Positions 51,615-59,758 of a DNA stretch of 64,000 nt are shown here, one piece after another (positions within the stretch are counted from its first letter, which is position 1; every line of letters starts with the position of its first letter). The notes below the pieces were generated by a model, which was given only the letters and a program-made list of their open reading frames with translations, was not told the DNA's origin and made no database searches. The stretch lies in assembly GCA_050949885.1 (NCBI GenBank), contig JBMNGO010000001.1:62001-126000 (forward strand). The letters run 5' to 3'. Both the position numbers and the translations under genes were made by a program. The DNA comes from JBMNGO01 sp050949885. Lineage in GTDB: Bacteria; Bacillota; Syntrophomonadia; Syntrophomonadales; Syntrophomonadaceae.

Positions 51615-51983
51615 ATGAATAAAAGATTTTTTATTGAACTCCATGGAGTGGCAAGAGCTTTACTCCTGTCACTGGTTTTATGCATAGCAGCTGCCCTGGT
51701 TATCTATTATTCAAACCTGCAGGAAACTCTCCTGGTTCCCCTGAGTCGAATAATACTGGTCTTGAGCATTTTCTGGGGAGGGTGCTATGCCAGCCGGCAA
51801 TATGGATCAAAGGGCCTTATAAGAGGGATGACCGTTGGTTTGATTTTTTTCGTAATAATGGCTATTGCTTCAGCAATTGTAAATATATCTTCGATAACCG
51901 TTGGTGCCCTTTTGTACTCTCTGGGAATATGTTTGGCAGCAGGAGCCCTGGGGGGAATAATGGGAATTGGTTTAAGCAGTTAA
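51615..51983 (+). CDS. TIGR04086 family membrane protein
   Basis: A 122-residue protein with four transmembrane helices: residues 14-32, 42-58, 70-92 and 96-119. The pattern FWGGCYASRQYGSKGLIRG between helices 2 and 3 is characteristic of TIGR04086 (a four-helix family restricted to spore-forming Firmicutes). The function is unknown; the distribution suggests a sporulation-related envelope protein. AGAGGAGGTG precedes the ATG. A rho-independent terminator follows the stop directly. Confidence 0.8.
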   Translation: MNKRFFIELHGVARALLLSLVLCIAAALVIYYSNLQETLLVPLSRIILVLSIFWGGCYASRQYGSKGLIRGMTVGLIFFVIMAIASAIVNISSITVGALLYSLGICLAAGALGGIMGIGLSS

Positions 51984-51994
51984 TTCGAGCAAAA

Positions 51995-52022
51995 AAGCCG
52001 GTTGACGCCGGCTTGTTGTTTC
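51995..52022 (+). terminator. rho-independent terminator after the TIGR04086 gene
   Basis: AAGCCGG pairs with CCGGCTT around a 6-base loop, followed by GTTGTTTCTT. It begins 12 bases after the stop codon. Confidence 0.75.
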
Positions 52023-52032
52023 TTGGGGAGAA

Positions 52033-52104
52033 TTAGTTGAGAAGCCAGACTAATAATCCCAGGATGATCAAGAATGAACCCAGTATAAGACGAATTCCTG
52101 GCAT
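52033..52104 (-). CDS. 23-residue hydrophobic peptide, possible single-helix membrane protein
   Basis: The ATG at 52104 follows AGAGGGGAGATT, an adequate ribosome-binding site, and encodes a 23-residue peptide: MPGIRLILGSFLIILGLLVW then LLN. It is one hydrophobic helix with a single Arg near the start. It lies 23 bases after the spoVM-like gene on the same strand, so it may be its operon partner. Small size keeps the confidence low. Confidence 0.4.
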   Translation of the reverse strand: MPGIRLILGSFLIILGLLVWLLN

Positions 52105-52127
52105 AATCTCCCCTCTTAACAAGGTGT

Positions 52128-52199
52128 TTAGTCCGCAGCCTTATTTTTGAGTAATAACTTTCTCAGGAATTTGGGAATCCTTATATAAAAGACCCGCAT
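52128..52199 (-). CDS. spoVM: SpoVM-like micro-protein (stage V sporulation protein SM)
   Basis: The ATG at 52199 follows GAAGGAGG, a near-perfect ribosome-binding site, and encodes 23 residues starting MRVFYIRIPKFLRKLL and ending KNKAAD. Bacillus SpoVM (26 residues) begins M-K-F-Y-T-I-K-L-P-K-F-L; the aligned F-Y-(x)-I-(K/R)-(L/I)-P-K-F-L core and the key proline at residue 9 are conserved. SpoVM is an amphipathic peptide that recognises the convex forespore membrane and anchors the SpoIVA coat basement layer. The match is from memory and covers a short peptide, but the position of Pro9 and the amphipathic pattern are persuasive. Confidence 0.7.
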   Translation of the reverse strand: MRVFYIRIPKFLRKLLLKNKAAD

Positions 52200-52281
52200 A
52201 TAATAAATCCTCCTTCGGCAAGTCGACTTAACACATTCTATGAGAAAAAGTGAATAAATGTTACCTATTTGGCTGGGCCTT

Positions 52282-54348
52282 TTATTCCTTAAGCAAAAAT
52301 TCCCTGAGTTGTCCTGGGAGTTCCCGGAAGCCTATTTCCCGAATGTTTTTCATAGGCAGGCTGTTTTTGAATACTCTCCCATAGCTTTTTCTTTCCAGTC
52401 GATTATCAAGGACTATTACTGCTCCGCGGTCAGACTCACTGCGGATAAGGCGCCCTACTCCCTGTTTTAAGCGAACCACTGCATCAGGGAGCAAAAATGA
52501 ATTAAAACTGTTGCCATTATTGAGGGAGTAGTACTTTTCCCAGGCTCGGCTATACGGTTCATTGGGAGACCGAAAAGGCAGTTTTACTATTATCACACAT
52601 TTTAAAAGGTCCCCTTTTAGGTCTACCCCTTCCCAAAAGGTATCAAGCCCCATCAAAACAGTATTGGGGGAAGACATATACCTTTCCAGGACATAAGAAA
52701 AGGTTCCATCTTCATCTTGAACCAAAAGATCCAGTCCCACTTCTTGACAGTACGGCCTGAGCAACAGGGAGAAATCATGTAGTTGTTTCCTTGCGGTGAA
52801 TAGTATCAAAACATGTCCTCTAACAACTTCCAATACAGAGGTTACAGCATTTGCTGCCCTTAATGGGAATTCCGGTTGCCAGGGATAAGGCAGATCATCG
52901 ACTGTAAATAGTCTAGCCTGTTTTTCAAAAGCAAAAGGTGATTTTTCCAGCAGGGTTAAAACTTGACCCTTTAATTGGAAATGACTTAGGCCTGTTTTCT
53001 TTATAAAAAAGTCAAATTTGTTTTCTACTGTCAGAGTGGCTGAAACCATAACCAGGCTTTTCAGTTTATTATAGAGTCTCTCACCTAACACCAGCTCATT
53101 GTTAAGCACTGAAGAAACCAGCGCCGTTGGCTGCTGTTTTTCCATTTCCACCCAAGTAACAGCGTCGTGACGGTTCAAAGACTCCTCGAAAATATAATAG
53201 AGTTTTTCTGATTCTTCCTGGAGGCTGGCAGTTAGGTTAAAAAGGTTGGATGCCTCTTCATCTTCAGGCAATTGGCGATTTATACGATTCAGGTGTTTTT
53301 CTAGAATTGACCAGTATTCCATCCATTGACAATAAGTACTGAAAACTTTTGGAAACCATTCCGCCTCCTGATCAGCTTCTTCCAGGATATAGGCCGCTTC
53401 GTTGGAGGACAGCAAGGGGTGGAGGGAAGCCAATAACAATCTCAGTTGCTCTTTTAAGTGGCTCACCAGATCACTAATTTCATCAAAAGTTTTATGCAAA
53501 CTGCTGTACTTCCTTTTTAGATGGGGAATCAGTCCTTTTTCAAAGCCGTTGCCTTTAATAAACAGCAAATCTAGAATTCTAAGATTATCATAAAAAGAAA
53601 ACCGGCAGGAAAGGTGGTCAAAAGACTCCCGGGCAAAAGTATGGGCTTCATCTATTATTAAATAAGAATAATCTGGAAGAATGCTGTGGTTTACAGAAAT
53701 ATCAGCAAGCAGCAAGGCATGGTTGATAACAATAATATCAGCCTTTTCCAGTCTTTTTAACATCTTTAGCCGGAAGCACTTATCCCGATAGAGGCAGTCA
53801 TCCTTTCGGCAGGTTTGGCGATCAGATGCAACCAATTCCCAGTTTTTCATCATGTTGCTATCTAAATTCAGCTCTTTTTTGTCCCCAATCCGGGTACTCT
53901 CTGCCCAGGTCAGAATAGCGTCAATAAATTTCTGCTCATGGGGCTCCAGTCTCTTTCTTCCAGCCAAAATACTTATATATTTATTCCAGCATAGATAATT
54001 TTCCCGCCCCTTGGCTTCCGCAAAGGCAAAGGAATTATGATTATCAAGGTTGCTATGAATAAGAGGGATATCTTTTTCCGTTAATTGCTGTTGCAACGCC
54101 CGGGTCCGGGTTGAGATTACCACTTTTTCCTTTTGGGTTAATGACCAAAAAACTGCAGGAATAAGGTACCCAAAAGTCTTACCAACACCAGTGCCCACTT
54201 CTGCCACCAGGAATTCATCGTTTTCTAAAACCCTGGCAACACTATTGGCCAAACGGTGTTGTTCGGATCGATACTTAAAGCCGGGAACCATTTTGGCAAG
54301 CTTGCCGCCGGGAAGAAAATAGTCTTCAATCTTTTCGCTCAATACCAT
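52282..54348 (-). CDS. dinG: DinG/XPD-type ATP-dependent helicase
   Basis: A 688-residue iron-sulfur superfamily 2 helicase. Walker A is GTGVGKTFGYL, the DEAH box is IIDEAHTF, and four cysteines (CRKDDC, then RDKCF and the upstream CWNKY region) occupy the Fe-S insertion between motifs I and II. Later motifs include GLDTFWEGVDLKGD (motif V) and QGVGRLIRSESDRG (motif VI). No N-terminal exonuclease domain is present, so this is the short DinG/YoaA type rather than the exonuclease-fused Bacillus type. It unwinds R-loops and G-rich structures in homologues. It begins 22 bases after the thioesterase stop. Confidence 0.9.
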   Translation of the reverse strand: MVLSEKIEDYFLPGGKLAKMVPGFKYRSEQHRLANSVARVLENDEFLVAEVGTGVGKTFGYLIPAVFWSLTQKEKVVISTRTRALQQQLTEKDIPLIHSNLDNHNSFAFAEAKGRENYLCWNKYISILAGRKRLEPHEQKFIDAILTWAESTRIGDKKELNLDSNMMKNWELVASDRQTCRKDDCLYRDKCFRLKMLKRLEKADIIVINHALLLADISVNHSILPDYSYLIIDEAHTFARESFDHLSCRFSFYDNLRILDLLFIKGNGFEKGLIPHLKRKYSSLHKTFDEISDLVSHLKEQLRLLLASLHPLLSSNEAAYILEEADQEAEWFPKVFSTYCQWMEYWSILEKHLNRINRQLPEDEEASNLFNLTASLQEESEKLYYIFEESLNRHDAVTWVEMEKQQPTALVSSVLNNELVLGERLYNKLKSLVMVSATLTVENKFDFFIKKTGLSHFQLKGQVLTLLEKSPFAFEKQARLFTVDDLPYPWQPEFPLRAANAVTSVLEVVRGHVLILFTARKQLHDFSLLLRPYCQEVGLDLLVQDEDGTFSYVLERYMSSPNTVLMGLDTFWEGVDLKGDLLKCVIIVKLPFRSPNEPYSRAWEKYYSLNNGNSFNSFLLPDAVVRLKQGVGRLIRSESDRGAVIVLDNRLERKSYGRVFKNSLPMKNIREIGFRELPGQLREFLLKE

Positions 54349-54369
54349 GCTGTTCTTCCAAAACAGACA

Positions 54370-54789
54370 TTATACTAAACCGATATTCAAAAAAGTACCG
54401 GTGCAATTGGCTATTAGCTTTTCCCCTACCATAATCCTGGCTTCAACATAGGAAATCCTTTTACCGGATTTCAATATATCTGCCCTGCATATTAAACGGT
54501 CCCCTTCATAAGCAGTGGAAATAAAAGAAGTATTACAATCTAAGGTAAGCCCCTTGGTTCCTATGCTTCTAACTGCATTACCCATGGTAATATCCCCCAG
54601 GGACATAATAACCCCGCCGTGAAGTGCACTATAAGGATTAGTATGTTCATTCTTTAAGTCCATAAAATGTTCCGCATAACCAGGTCCTAGCCGCGATATT
54701 CTTATACCAAGCAATTGCGCGAACTTATTGGCCATTAGACAATCTTCAATGAACTTAACGTATCTGTAATCAATTGCATCGACAACCAT
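54370..54789 (-). CDS. PaaI-type hotdog thioesterase
   Basis: A 139-residue hotdog-fold acyl-CoA thioesterase. The HGGVIMSLGDITMGNAV segment contains the HGG catalytic motif and the following Asp of the PaaI/YdiI group. Strands EHFMDLKNEHTN and NCTGTFLNIG complete the fold. The acyl-CoA substrate is unknown. The first gene of a unit with dinG downstream. Confidence 0.82.
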   Translation of the reverse strand: MVVDAIDYRYVKFIEDCLMANKFAQLLGIRISRLGPGYAEHFMDLKNEHTNPYSALHGGVIMSLGDITMGNAVRSIGTKGLTLDCNTSFISTAYEGDRLICRADILKSGKRISYVEARIMVGEKLIANCTGTFLNIGLV

Positions 54790-54894
54790 TTTCTACTCTC
54801 CTTCATATTTTTTAATAATTGTAACATATTGTCATTTAAACAGAAGGCTAAATGATGTCTTGCAATAGTCTTTTACATCCCCAGCAGTATTTTT

Positions 54895-54932
54895 TTAAGA
54901 AAAAAGAATACCCTGTGTTTATAAGGTATTCT
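54895..54932 (-). terminator. terminator after the spo0E-like gene
   Basis: On the minus strand AGAATACC pairs with GGTATTCT around a 12-base loop and continues into TTTTTTCTTAAAAAAA. It begins a few bases after the stop of the 52-residue gene. Confidence 0.75.
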
Positions 54933-54936
54933 ATTG

Positions 54937-55095
54937 CTAAGATTTTCGAACGGATGAATAGTATTGAATAATTAGTCTGTCTAGCATTTGGCTGGTTTCA
55001 ATAGTTTTCCTGTGCTGTAGTCCTTTTTCCTTGCCTTGGCGATGTAATTCCTGTCTTAGTCGTTCTATTTGCTTTTGTAGCTCGGTTGCTTGCAT
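54937..55095 (-). CDS. Spo0E-like aspartyl-phosphate phosphatase
   Basis: A 52-residue two-helix protein. The C-terminal half reads TSQMLDRLIIQYY, matching the S-Q-x-L-D-x-L-I-x-x-Y signature of the Spo0E family, which dephosphorylates Spo0A~P and delays sporulation. The N-terminal helix (LQKQIERLRQELHRQG) completes the hairpin. ATG has AAGGAGA upstream. Single gene with its own terminator. The family assignment is strong; the target (Spo0A) is inferred from the family. Confidence 0.82.
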   Translation of the reverse strand: MQATELQKQIERLRQELHRQGKEKGLQHRKTIETSQMLDRLIIQYYSSVRKS

Positions 55096-55182
55096 CAATA
55101 AATCTCCTTGTGATCACTATCACTTTTTCTTATGATACTTATTTCACAAGGTTGCTTCAAGAGGCAAATGTATCCAGTTGAA

Positions 55183-55461
55183 TCATTGTACCCTAATTAC
55201 CTCTATTTTTACATTGGCCAGAAGCGCAGCCATAGCTCCCAGAGCTGCCAGCAGGGGAGCAAAAACTGTAACCACCCCTCCTACTGCCACTCCGGTTGTC
55301 AAAGGTATTTCCACCATCACTTCATCATTCGCATTCCGAATAATCAGGCGTCGCACATTCCCTGATTCTATAAGTTCTTTAACCTTATCCACCAATTCAC
55401 TGGCTTTAAGCTCAATTACCTCAGCCCAGGTTTTTTCCTGGTAATTCCCGTCCTTTGGCAT
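55183..55461 (-). CDS. DUF4342 domain protein
   Basis: A 92-residue protein. The N-terminal TWAEVIELKASELVDKVKEL followed by GNVRRLIIRNANDEVMVEIP is the DUF4342 pattern (a UBA-like helix and two strands). The C-terminal half is a glycine/alanine-rich hydrophobic hairpin, a probable membrane anchor. Function unknown. GGAGGAAAAAAG precedes the ATG. Single gene. Confidence 0.85.
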   Translation of the reverse strand: MPKDGNYQEKTWAEVIELKASELVDKVKELIESGNVRRLIIRNANDEVMVEIPLTTGVAVGGVVTVFAPLLAALGAMAALLANVKIEVIRVQ

Positions 55462-55602
55462 CTTTTTTCCTCCATTTTTCCATACTGATCAACCAAGCTT
55501 TTTTCTCTCCAGTGATTATATATTTCTGGATTATTTATTATTATACCGGTTTTCGAAAAAATCTCGATTCCATCAGATCCTACTAAATTACAACAACGGT
55601 TG

Positions 55603-56646
55603 CTAGGGCATAATAATTATATTGGTTACCACCGGCCGTTGACTACCGTCAGAAGGGCGGTTTAATACTTCGCCCTGGAACACCATGGTACTGGAGCCAC
55701 CGCCATCTAAATTAAATCCATTCTTGACTCCCAATTCAATCAGCTTTACCTGCAGTCTTTCCAGAGTCACTCCAGAACTCCAATCAGATTGCCTGCCGTC
55801 GACAACTATAAGTATAAGGTCTCCATTGGCGTATTCGCCTATTAAAGTTCGTGGCTGCCTGGCCCATGCCCAATCCTTAGGTATGGGGGCCGGTTGGCCT
55901 TCTTTGATCAGAACAGGCAGGAAGCTAACTCCTTGATAGGCATCCAGATTCATAAATTCTTCTTGGTTAGAACATACTTCGCCAATAAGATCTCCATCTC
56001 TGGTTATACCGGCAAAAAACATATCCGGCGCAAAGTGCAGTCCATTTACCAGTTTTCCATCAATAACTGTATTGCCCAGAGGAAGGGTCACATATTGTCC
56101 GTCTTCGACCGCAGAATAGAATCCGCCGCCATTGATTCCCAGTATAGCGCCGCTTCTTGCCACCGCCTGGGCGGTGGTTTCCCTGGTCCCCAATTGATCG
56201 TTAGCCAGGACCACCCTGAACACTGAAGGATCAAAGAGTTTTACTTTGGCGATAACACCCCTGTATCCCAGTTCATTCAAATCAAAAATCTTTATTTCCG
56301 TGCGATCTGAGAGATAGGTCCTGATAGGGGGTCCTAACATATTAAGAATACGCTGTTCATATATCTGATCGGACATTTCCTTATTCTCAAGGCTGCTGTC
56401 CGACATTTCCCTGAGGGTTCGCAATTGCCTCTGGTACTCTTCTTCCTGTTCGGCAATCACATCAGCGATTATGTATACATTTTCCTGTAAACTATCGATG
56501 GCATGGATAGCATTATCTAACGTGTTCTCCAAACCTTCCGTGGACAATTGGGCAGCAACTACATAGTTATTCCATACTGCCAGGTATAGTCCCAAACCCA
56601 AAAAAGGAGCAATTAGAAAAAGCATAAACCTGTTAATTGACCGCAT
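55603..56646 (-). CDS. phosphodiester glycosidase family protein (NAGPA-like), membrane-anchored
   Basis: A 347-residue protein with an N-terminal transmembrane helix (residues 8-26), a coiled-coil linker (about 35-90) and a C-terminal NAGPA domain (PF09992). The domain shows AILGINGGGFYSAVEDGQ, FNLDGGGSSTMVFQG and NRPSDGSQRPVVTNII, matching the N-acetylglucosamine-1-phosphodiester alpha-N-acetylglucosaminidase fold. It is extracellular by topology and may trim cell-wall glycopolymers; the substrate is an inference. The ATG overlaps the end of the upstream gene (about 14 bases), so they are co-translated. Confidence 0.85.
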   Translation of the reverse strand: MRSINRFMLFLIAPFLGLGLYLAVWNNYVVAAQLSTEGLENTLDNAIHAIDSLQENVYIIADVIAEQEEEYQRQLRTLREMSDSSLENKEMSDQIYEQRILNMLGPPIRTYLSDRTEIKIFDLNELGYRGVIAKVKLFDPSVFRVVLANDQLGTRETTAQAVARSGAILGINGGGFYSAVEDGQYVTLPLGNTVIDGKLVNGLHFAPDMFFAGITRDGDLIGEVCSNQEEFMNLDAYQGVSFLPVLIKEGQPAPIPKDWAWARQPRTLIGEYANGDLILIVVDGRQSDWSSGVTLERLQVKLIELGVKNGFNLDGGGSSTMVFQGEVLNRPSDGSQRPVVTNIIIMP

Positions 56647-57025
56647 TGGGAGCCTCCTTCAGAATTTCCAGGCTTGCGGATAGCTCGCTCAAACGCTGAT
56701 CCAACTCTTCTATCTTTTCATTCAATTTTTCCTGTGTGAAGCTAGAGCTCGACAAGGTCTCATCTGCCTCGCTCAGGGCAAATTCTATTTGTCTTAACTC
56801 TTCTGTCATTTCCCCAATACGTTCTTCCAGTATCTTAATATTCATAGCATTATTCTGCTGGATGTTTTGCAGCGAGTTGTCAATATACTCCTTGGCCAGA
56901 TAAAAGCCCAAGCAGACTAAGGCCAACCATAGAAAAACCACCAGAAAAAAAGGCAAACCTTTGTTAGATACTGTCTTTTCCTGATCAACCCTAGGTTCTT
57001 TCACAGAAACGGGTTCCATGTTCAT
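56633..57025 (-). CDS. membrane-anchored coiled-coil protein, unknown
   Basis: A 130-residue protein: a short cytoplasmic N-terminus, one transmembrane helix (FFLVVFLWLALVCLGFYLA) and a C-terminal coiled coil (ILEERIGEMTEELRQIEFAL, LNEKIEELDQRLSELSASLE). The ATG at 57025 follows GAGAGGTG with 7-base spacing; the open frame extends further but without that signal. It overlaps the phosphodiester glycosidase gene, whose linker is also coiled coil, so the two proteins may assemble. Family not recognised. Confidence 0.65.
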   Translation of the reverse strand: MNMEPVSVKEPRVDQEKTVSNKGLPFFLVVFLWLALVCLGFYLAKEYIDNSLQNIQQNNAMNIKILEERIGEMTEELRQIEFALSEADETLSSSSFTQEKLNEKIEELDQRLSELSASLEILKEAPNAVN

Positions 57026-57131
57026 TAATAAACACCTCTCTAATAAAGACATATATACACATTCTTTTTCAGTCCTGCAAAATCCCCCTAGTCCGAACAT
57101 TTTTTTATTGACAATAACTGTAGATAATAAT

Positions 57132-57321
57132 TCAACCCTGTTCTGTGCCGGTCCGTTCCTGTACCCTGATGGTGGCTTTACCCTGTTGCTTGGCTTTGTA
57201 CAATAGCCGGTCGGCCTCTGAAAAGCTGTTCTGTATGGTGGTTTATCAATACAATAGTCATAACACTGACAACAACCATGAACAGAATCAGAAAGCCCGT
57301 CTTCTTTTTTGGTGCGATCAC
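57132..57321 (-). pseudogene. gutted GGDEF (diguanylate cyclase) gene
   Basis: From GTG 57321, behind an AAGGAG ribosome-binding site, the frame reads VIAPKKKTGFLILFMVVVSV and continues into a transmembrane helix, ending in INHHT. A second frame then continues FSEADRLLYKAKQQGKATIR to the TGA at 57132-57134. The latter is the classical C-terminus of GGDEF domains (A-D-x-x-L-Y-x-A-K-x-x-G-R/K). The sensor and the GGDEF core between them are missing, and the frame changes at the junction, so this looks like an internal deletion that left the two ends. It abuts the citrate lyase operon. The homology is judged by eye. Confidence 0.6.
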
Positions 57322-57363
57322 TTAAGGTACTCCTTGTAATTATTATTTCGATAAAACCACCGC

Positions 57364-58905
57364 TTACCAGCCAGTTTCCCTTACAACATCAACCAATGAC
57401 CCATCCCGGTATTCTACAGCAGCCACTATCCTATCTTTAAATTCTATTTCCTCCGGCCTGCCGCAGATCTTGTAAGCTAAATCTCTCAAATCCGATATTT
57501 CCAGCACCGGGAGCCGTTTCTTGACTAACTCCCTTTTCAGTTCCTCTCGCCTGGGGTTAACCGCTATGCCGTACTCGGTTACCAGCACATCAACAGTCTC
57601 CCCGGGGGTGGTTACGGTGGTAACCCGATCCAGGACAATGGGAAGCCTTCCTCTTATCAGATTGGACACAATAATACACAACTTGCTTCCCGCCGCTGCA
57701 TCACTATGTCCCCCGGAACCTCCCATGATTATCCCGTAAGAGTCCGTTAACACATTGACATTGAAACTGGTATCAATCTCTGTAGCACCCAGAACCACAA
57801 TATCCAGATTGTTTACAATACACCCCTTATTATGGGGATTGGCGTAAAGAGAGGACGATATTTCCACATGCCTGGTATTTTCGCGCAGGGACTTGGCACT
57901 TACCGGATCAAACCCCTGGGTATCATAGAGAGCAGAAAAGAGGCCCTCCTCCAGCATTTTCACAAAATATTCGGTGATACCCCCCAGGCCAAAACCGCCG
58001 GTGATCCCCTGTTCTCTCATTTTGTCCCGCAGGAAACGGGCAACTGCCAGTGAAACCCCACCGGCCCCGGTTTGAAAGGAAAACCCATTCTTAAACAACC
58101 CTGAATGCTCGATAACCTCCGCTGCTAATGAAGCTATTTTGAGTCCCACCGGGTTTCTGGTAATATTGGTGGTTCCAGACACAATTCTTTGAGCATCGCC
58201 AATCCTGTCCACCTTGACCACATAATCAACCAGAGTCTGGTCAATACTGATGGGGGTCAAGGGATAATCCACCAGGTGGTCGGTGATGGCTATCACATTA
58301 TCGGCATAGCGGGCATCCGATTGGGCATAACCTAAAGATCCGCAAGCCGAAGGTCCGTCAATCCCATTTATATTGCCGTAACAATCACAAGCCGGCGCTG
58401 CTATAAATGCAACATCGATGTGCAGTTCCCCGGATTCAATAGCTCTGTCCCGTCCCCCATGGGTGCGCATTATGACCGGTTTATCCATTATTCCCTGTGA
58501 CAAGGCCCTGCCCACCGGTCCAGTAATATAATTAGACTCAATACCTGTAACCGTGCCTTTGTTTATAAATTGTATCAAGGGTTCATGGCAAGGGAATATC
58601 CCGCTGGCAGCCACGGTTATATCCTTGATACCCATTTGGTCAAGCTCTTCAACAACCATGTTCAAGACATAATCGCCATTTCTCAGATGATGATGAAAGG
58701 AAATGGTCATTGAATCCTTTAGCCCAACCTTTTGGATCGCCTCCCGCAAGGAGCCAACCACTTTGGCCTGGCCGGGCCAAACCGTCTTGGTTTTAGCAGC
58801 TACCCTAATACCATTTCCGGTGTTGTTAAAGGCGCCGCTAAAGGGTATAACACTTTTGTACCCTTTGATAGAATTGGGGATTTCTCTGCCAACACCATTA
58901 ATCAT
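57364..58905 (-). CDS. citF: citrate lyase alpha subunit (citrate:acetyl-ACP transferase)
   Basis: A 513-residue CoA-transferase-fold protein. The N-terminal IPNSIKGYKSVIPFSGAF, FHHHLRNGDYVLNMV, ITGPVGRALSQG, APACDCYGNINGI and GSGGHSDAAAGS segments are CitF hallmarks. It exchanges the acetyl group on the CitD prosthetic arm for citrate. The ATG has GAGGTGATG before it and the gene overlaps citE by 8 bases. Order here is citD-citE-citF; the synthesis genes citC, citX and citG are not visible in the window. Confidence 0.93.
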   Translation of the reverse strand: MINGVGREIPNSIKGYKSVIPFSGAFNNTGNGIRVAAKTKTVWPGQAKVVGSLREAIQKVGLKDSMTISFHHHLRNGDYVLNMVVEELDQMGIKDITVAASGIFPCHEPLIQFINKGTVTGIESNYITGPVGRALSQGIMDKPVIMRTHGGRDRAIESGELHIDVAFIAAPACDCYGNINGIDGPSACGSLGYAQSDARYADNVIAITDHLVDYPLTPISIDQTLVDYVVKVDRIGDAQRIVSGTTNITRNPVGLKIASLAAEVIEHSGLFKNGFSFQTGAGGVSLAVARFLRDKMREQGITGGFGLGGITEYFVKMLEEGLFSALYDTQGFDPVSAKSLRENTRHVEISSSLYANPHNKGCIVNNLDIVVLGATEIDTSFNVNVLTDSYGIIMGGSGGHSDAAAGSKLCIIVSNLIRGRLPIVLDRVTTVTTPGETVDVLVTEYGIAVNPRREELKRELVKKRLPVLEISDLRDLAYKICGRPEEIEFKDRIVAAVEYRDGSLVDVVRETGW

Positions 58906-59758
58906 TTGCCATCACCTCAATTCCAGCACGTCTTAATAGTGTTTGGGCCCGTTTGATTATGGGAGCATCCACCATTTTGCCTTCCATAGAAAATGCTCCT
59001 TTACCTAGTTTCTCTGCTTCCCTGGTTTGGCTGATAATCCTTTGGGCATAGTCTATTTCCTCCTTAGTGGGAGCATATATCATGTTAATAACATCCACCT
59101 GGCTGGGGTGTATAGCTGTCTTTCCGGTATATCCCAAAAGCTTTCCAAACTCCGTGTCCTTCTTCAGACCTTCTTCGTCGCTGAAATCCACAAATGGGGT
59201 ATCTAAGGCTTCAATCCCATAAGCATGGGCTGCATTGACCACCCGGGATCGCGCAAATAGTACTTCTACTCCCTCTTTGGTTCTTCGAGTACCCAAATCA
59301 GAAGTATAATCCTCAGCACCGAACATAACTCCACAGACTCTATTTGAGGCTTTGATTATTTCACTGACTTCTTCAACAGATATAGCCATTTCAATTATGG
59401 GAATCAAACCGATGGGGGAATTTCTCTTATCTAATAGATCGGACAAAGTGTTTATATGACTCACTCTGGCTTTGGGGATCATAATGTTGTCCGCCCGGGA
59501 TGCGGCAGCTAGCTCGAAATCATCCTGCCAGAATTCTGAGTCGAGAGCATTTATCCTTATAATCAGCTTTTGTTTTTTGAAAGGCACAAAAGAAAGGTAT
59601 TCCTTCAACAGGTCTCGGGCTGCATCTTTTTCACCGACGCTAACAGCGTCTTCTAAATCAAAAATTAGAGAATCTGCTGGAAATGCCAGAGCTGCATTTA
59701 GCATTTTGGGCGATGAAGCGGGTACGAATAAGGCGGTTTTACCTATCACTGCTAACAC
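58898..59758 (-). CDS. citE: citrate lyase beta subunit (citryl-ACP lyase)
   Basis: A 286-residue HpcH/HpaI-aldolase-family TIM barrel that cleaves citryl-ACP into acetyl-ACP and oxaloacetate. LFVPASSPKMLNAALAF and DSLIFDLEDAV with the Mg-binding Glu-Asp pair are diagnostic, as is VCGVMFGAEDYTSDLG. It overlaps citD by about 20 bases and citF by 8. The start is uncertain between GTG 59758 and GTG 59749. Firm assignment in the citDEF context. Confidence 0.93.
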   Translation of the reverse strand: MLAVIGKTALFVPASSPKMLNAALAFPADSLIFDLEDAVSVGEKDAARDLLKEYLSFVPFKKQKLIIRINALDSEFWQDDFELAAASRADNIMIPKARVSHINTLSDLLDKRNSPIGLIPIIEMAISVEEVSEIIKASNRVCGVMFGAEDYTSDLGTRRTKEGVEVLFARSRVVNAAHAYGIEALDTPFVDFSDEEGLKKDTEFGKLLGYTGKTAIHPSQVDVINMIYAPTKEEIDYAQRIISQTREAEKLGKGAFSMEGKMVDAPIIKRAQTLLRRAGIEVMAND

